Positions 59,585 to 64,000 of a DNA stretch of 64,000 bases are shown here, piece after piece (within the stretch, counting starts at the first letter, position 1; each line of letters begins with the position of its first letter). The DNA comes from Apostichopus japonicus (lineage: Eukaryota; Echinodermata; Holothuroidea; Aspidochirotida; Stichopodidae): positions 14,032,001 to 14,096,000 of the forward strand of contig NC_092573.1 of NCBI RefSeq assembly GCF_037975245.1. Direction: 5' to 3'. The notes beneath the pieces were generated by a model. The model searched no databases, had not been told where the DNA came from, and was given only the letters and a program-made list of their open reading frames with translations. The translations under genes were made by a program, and so were the position numbers.

Positions 59585-59900
59585 TGTAGTCATCGGGCTC
59601 TGTGGGTAGAGCTGTGAACTGGTAACCGGGTGTTCCGGGCTCGAATCCATCTGAAGTTACTTTATGTAAAACTGCTTTCCATTTTTCTTTATTTGGTAAT
59701 TAATAGTATATTTAAACAGCAGACGTGGTGTGCGGTGCTATACGGGGTAGATGAAAAACTAATGCTCTGCCGGTTGCTAAATCGTGATATAGGGTTCAAG
59801 TCAAACTGGAGTCATAACGCTCTGGAGGTAGTATGGCATTTTGTGTTCCAATGATTCCTTGTCGTTGTCTCCCTTGGTGCCGCAAAAGAACATGTGGCCT
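59585..59900 (+). repeat. tRNA-derived SINE-like repeat, unit 4
   Basis: Head with GGGCTCTGTGGGTAGAGC (a D-arm like stem) and B box GGGCTCGAATCC at 59637-59648. The body matches 37360-37480. Ancestral to the tandem units, since it is at the same place in unit 3. Confidence 0.6.
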
Positions 59901-61074
59901 GATGAGGCGCTATTCTCCTAAATCGGAATGTATGGATGCTTTTGAAAGACATCATATAATTTTCTATTAAAATAGCGTTGAGTTTTAAACTAGCGCCTTC
60001 TTTTTTTTCAGTAAGTGTTCTGCATCTCTACTTGGTTTGTTTGTTACAGCTAACTTGACATACTGTAGGTGGACTCAATGCAATTGAAAGGCATCATTTA
60101 TTGTTGGCCAAGCAAAAACAATTAAACATGCATGGTGTTGAACATGAGTTTCCAGCAACCTTAGCAAAAACTAATTTATTCGGCATATATACGCTAGCCT
60201 AGTGAAACATACGTTAGTGAAATTATATAGCATGAGGGAACACCCTCATTCACATCCCTCATCCCACCCCAAGAGATAGTTTCGTTAAATATAATTATTC
60301 AAATTTAAAGAGTGTTGTACTATTAGGGTGGATTGTATCAATCCATAGAATACATGGAGTTTAACGCTCAGAGAGTTTTTTTATCATCTTCTACAATATT
60401 CAGAGTTGAACAGCAAAACTATCTATTGATCATTTTAATGCATTGTTTGAAGATTTTTCAACAAAGTGTGATGTCGACCTCTGTTTGTGCACGTCGGTGA
60501 TCAAAAATGGATATTGACGAATGTCACTGACTTCTGGTTGCCGTTGTAATCTAAAGTCAATGAGTTTACATTTTGATGATCGATGAAAACTTAGACTGGA
60601 ATGTTAATTGGCACCAGATATAGCCAATACATAATGGACACTTTTGTGGAAACACGCTTGATACCTTATTTATACCTTATTTATACATTATCACCTTTAC
60701 TTCAAACTGAAGAATTAATATTATGTATGAATCAAGTGGTAGATGTTATACTGACAAGTTTCATTTCTTGTTCATTTCCTATTATGCCATTTGGGTTTGA
60801 AGTGTACGACAGGTTATCTTCGCTTTGAGTACTCCAAAACTCACACTGTAAAAATTACTTCCAGTCACACTATTATATCTGGTTGAGTGTCCCTAATTAT
60901 TTTACCATGTAATGCTATTTTATCAAACAAATTCCTAGGAAAGTCGAAATTACACTTCTTTTCCAATAAACAACAGAAGACGCGAAAGTGTTATGCATTG
61001 TACTCAACGGATAATACCTCGCGATAATATGATGGGTAGATAGGTTGTTATGATAAATCTCGTATGGTTACAAT

Positions 61075-61101
61075 CAGGGAGTTGTCCATAATAACTCCCT
61101 G
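61075..61101. mobile_element. 27-base hairpin insertion (unit 4)
   Basis: Same locus in unit 4 with best-preserved arms: CAGGGAGTTGT to AACTCCCTG, flanked by TTACAAT and TTTCAAT. Confidence 0.6.
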
Positions 61102-61139
61102 TTTCAATCATGTACAAGTATTATGCGGATTGGTAAAAG

Positions 61140-61162
61140 CAGGGAGTTGTAACAACTTCCTG
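61140..61162. mobile_element. 23-base hairpin insertion (unit 4 only)
   Basis: CAGGGAGTTGT then AACAACTTCCTG, flanked by GGTAAAAG on both sides. Units 2 and 3 have a single GTAAAAG at the matching place (about 13788 and 38695). Confidence 0.75.
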
Positions 61163-63643
61163 GTAAAAGTCTTGCTTTCAAAGCAACGAAAAGTGCAGAT
61201 TTCAATTAATCATTGAGTGACAATTCTTAATCATAACCTATGCAGTACACTGTGATGATGTAATGACCGTGGCACCCTTGACAGAGGTAAGTTCCCACAA
61301 AACTAATTTATCCTTGGAAAATAGTTTTGAGATTGTTGTTTCATGAAAAACGAACTCAATAATGGGCTTTGCGAAATGCAATTATGATCAGCCCGTTCCG
61401 AATCTGGTCTTACACCCGTAAGAAGAATGCCGATAACATTACACATTCACCTGCTTTATAATTCACGACCGTATTGCGCCCCAACTAACATCATGTCTAA
61501 ATGTATATACAATCTGCCCTGACAAATTTCCCATATCCGCAATACACAGTTTAGTAAATAAAGGTCAAAACATATGAACGACCTATGTGTCCTAATACAA
61601 TAGCTTACAAATTGTTGTGTAAAACGCTCTATTGGACTTAAGCAGGTAATTCATGATTCCATTCGGTTGACAACGTGTTTACCACCACGATCGCAAGTCT
61701 TGATTGTGATCTAAAAAGAATAAACAAGGACAGTAAATTATAAATCAAAGACATTTAAGTTCCTTTCACCTATTATATCGGTCAATGAATATCATCGTCT
61801 TTAATTTCAAAAGATTTAAAAAAATACAAATTTTCGATTGAGACGCTCCTTAGAGAGGGAGTTGTCACCTTCCAAATGAAAGTCTAAACCTATTAAATTG
61901 TTTTCTTCATAACACTCGTTGTGAATGAAGAAAATGAGCTAAATGAAGGAAACAACATCGATAAGATATATCACAAGACAATAAAACACTCATGCGTTAA
62001 ATGTTCAGGATAAATATTTACTCCCTTACACAGTAAGAACTTCCAGAAGACGTGTAAGAACCAGCGGTAGATACATTCTGGGATACATTCGTGGAGGTAA
62101 CACCGTACTCTGAAGACATCAAACCAGCGTACCATCACATGGTCTTATTATAAGTTGTCTTCGGACACAGTAACATACACTGTAGGATTTCAGAAAGAAA
62201 TTTGTTTCTGACTAGCTTCAGTAAGCTCTCGAAGTAATTGCAAGAAAACAATTGCTTCAGTTTGAAGACTGTAGGGCTCTTCAAAGAGATGGTTTGGAAA
62301 AAAAGTGGTTAGCGTTCAGAAATCAGTTATCATTAATAGTATGGAATGAGATGTCCAAAGTCATATGATTGCTATGGGGCATAGGACAAATACATATAAT
62401 ATAAAGGTATCGAGGTAAAAACAGAGTATCAAAGTAAGTGCTAACACGTCACATACGACCGTCCAGTCTTTGTACATTTTCTTACTATGCAGTGAAACGA
62501 CAAGATTTATACATGTCGCTCATGTATGTATGGTAATTTGTTTGCTTCCAATATGGCGAAACAATGAAACACTTCAGTGTGGAATTGATTGCTTTGATTT
62601 TTTACGTAACACTGATACATTGACTCATCAAGAAATGTCCGATCTAATAAATCTACAAAATAAAACATGATTTGATATCCGACGAAGAGCATACATATAG
62701 TTTGAATATAAATAGCCACGTGAGCAACCGTTCTCTCTCACATATCATTCCTTTTCAAATAGGTGTGTGATTAATGGACAGGTGGTTGGGGTGCAGTGTG
62801 AAGGGTGGAGTGTGAAACACATTTTTAACTCGGCGATTTTATAATCTTGTCGGTAAATCAAAATTTACCCTGGTGCTTGCTGAAGCCCCTCCCCCCCCCC
62901 GGTCCCGCCGTCCCTGCATCCTGATTGTAAGCTTGACAAAGACCGAGTACGGAATTTAATTTAATTTAATAAGTGATAATTCCAACAAGGCCAATTTTAC
63001 AGACATCAACAGTACTTTGATATTCAATTCGAAGATCACGAATACGCTAACAATCATCACCTTGGTCTACACTTTCCTCCTAATCAGACATTTTAAATTT
63101 TTACAATTGTTGTACGACTAACACGAATACTCAATTAACACTCTCAGATTCTTCCTCTCCCTAGGTTACCTTCATTATATGTCGAACAGGTTCGGCACAC
63201 CTAAGAAACTATCGATATAGCGACCAAATAAAAGAATGCATGAAATGATCTCTACTTCAACATTTGGTCAAAATAGTTTACAACGAGGGCATTTGCATCG
63301 TCTGCCAATGCGTTTGGCACTCATACATCATACGAAGACAGTATACAATTTCGTAACCACGTTTCTAGTTTGTGATGTCACATAATTCTTGAACATCTGA
63401 TGATATACATCCTAATTTATGTCTTTTCTTTTGGCCAGTAACTCAACACCCCCGGGAGTTGCTATCCTGGATGAAGCAAGTCAAATGTAACGTCATGGGT
63501 AGCCATTCCTGTATGTCTACGATATGTAATCACATTTCAGATAGTGTAAATTGTGTCTAGTCTTAACGAAGCGTTCACGAATTTAACAATTTTACAGAGG
63601 ACATAGACATCTTGTAGAAATCAATCTCTTGGAAGTTCTGTCC

Positions 63644-63776
63644 CTCTCTATTCATTTATTTTTGGTATCGCCAATTGTGTACAATGGTAAAGGAAGTCTC
63701 CTACAAAGTCTTAAAAAGACTTAACAAAGTAGGAGACTCCATTACAAGACTCTTGGAGACAAGGTAGGAGACTCCA
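63644..63776. repeat. Private ~130-base insertion with hairpin in unit 4
   Basis: Absent from unit 3 at about 42070 and from unit 2. Contains GTCTCCTAC at 63696 and inverted GTAGGAGAC at 63729, with AAGTCTT/AAGACTT inside, plus a further GTAGGAGACTCC at the end. Class unknown. Confidence 0.6.
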
Positions 63777-64000
63777 TCTTTGTGTCACATTGAATGTTGA
63801 GCTTTGACCCATTGGCTAAATACAACATGTCTTCTTGTTCTGCTACGTGTAAGACCAGTTGTAGTGTATTGCCCAGTAGTGGTACATCCTGCTTCCGTAT
63901 GTGTTACTAGCTTATTACAGAACTACCGTCTAATTCATCCATCACTTCAAACTTTGATAGACGTGAAGCGATAACCTTAATATCCTCCCGGTTGAATTCA

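Larger units (their letters stand above)
59901..63643 (+). other. 5' flank of the fourth receptor gene
   Basis: Colinear with 13320-16270 and 37680-42060. Contains two hairpin insertions. No exon in this stretch. Confidence 0.5.
58690..64000 (+). repeat. 5' part of tandem receptor-gene unit 4
   Basis: Colinear with 35700-42313 (unit 3) and 10324-16516 (unit 2) up to the last base of the window. By alignment, the signal-peptide exon of a fourth gene should begin about 100 bases beyond the end. It carries private insertions: a 23-base hairpin at 61140-61162 and about 130 bases at 63644-63776. Confidence 0.8.

Overview
This is animal nuclear DNA: AT-rich, intron-rich and full of transposons, with GT-AG exons of one consistent phase and very long TA microsatellites. 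Clustered single-domain SRCR receptor genes, a Penelope-like element, CR1/L2-like retroelements, hAT-type elements with G/C-run ends and frequent TAGGCCTA-like words suggest a marine invertebrate deuterostome, most likely an echinoderm. That assignment is inference.

The only gene family I can support is a tandem array of small type I membrane receptors. Each has a signal-peptide exon, one scavenger-receptor cysteine-rich (SRCR) exon, a transmembrane exon and a short terminal cytoplasmic exon. Copy 1 enters from the left (SRCR 5246-5581, TM 6055-6235, probable last exon 7874-7979). Copy 2 is complete (16619-16745, 24618-24947, 25511-25773, 30273-30395; about 280 aa). Copy 3 is complete (42413-42539, 46398-46733, TM exon near 47235-47416, 49899-50021; about 255 aa). 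The 5' flank of a fourth copy fills 58.7-64.0 kb, and its signal exon should lie about 100 bases past the right edge. The exons join in phase 1, 1 and 0 (phase 2 for the last junction of copy 1). No other protein-coding gene is convincing.

Layout: 1-8.2 kb, copy 1 and a dispersed repeat; 8.2-10.3 kb, a tRNA-like repeat with a hammerhead ribozyme and a hAT-like element in a TA microsatellite; 10.3-32.5 kb, unit 2; 32.7-35.1 kb, a broken Penelope-like element on the minus strand; 35.7-51.8 kb, unit 3; 51.8-58.4 kb, spacer with a MITE and a CR1/L2-like fragment; 58.7-64.0 kb, start of unit 4. Because the units are paralogous, one unit often shows the empty site of an insertion in another, so several element ends and target duplications can be read exactly.

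Main observations: (1) all three SRCR domains keep only four cysteines, as if whole disulfide pairs were lost, and vary most in one segment before the last cysteine; (2) the SRCR exon of copy 2 is a mosaic with a visible junction at 23968/23969 that strands a 50-base exon relic; (3) hammerhead ribozyme cores occur in two tRNA-like repeats, twice in opposite orientation inside a 146-base near-perfect palindrome, and in degenerate form at the end of the Penelope-like element; (4) a family of 23-28-base hairpin insertions with 7-8-base target duplications looks like hAT elements reduced to their terminal repeats; (5) a TTAA-targeting element is present at two sites with matching empty sites.
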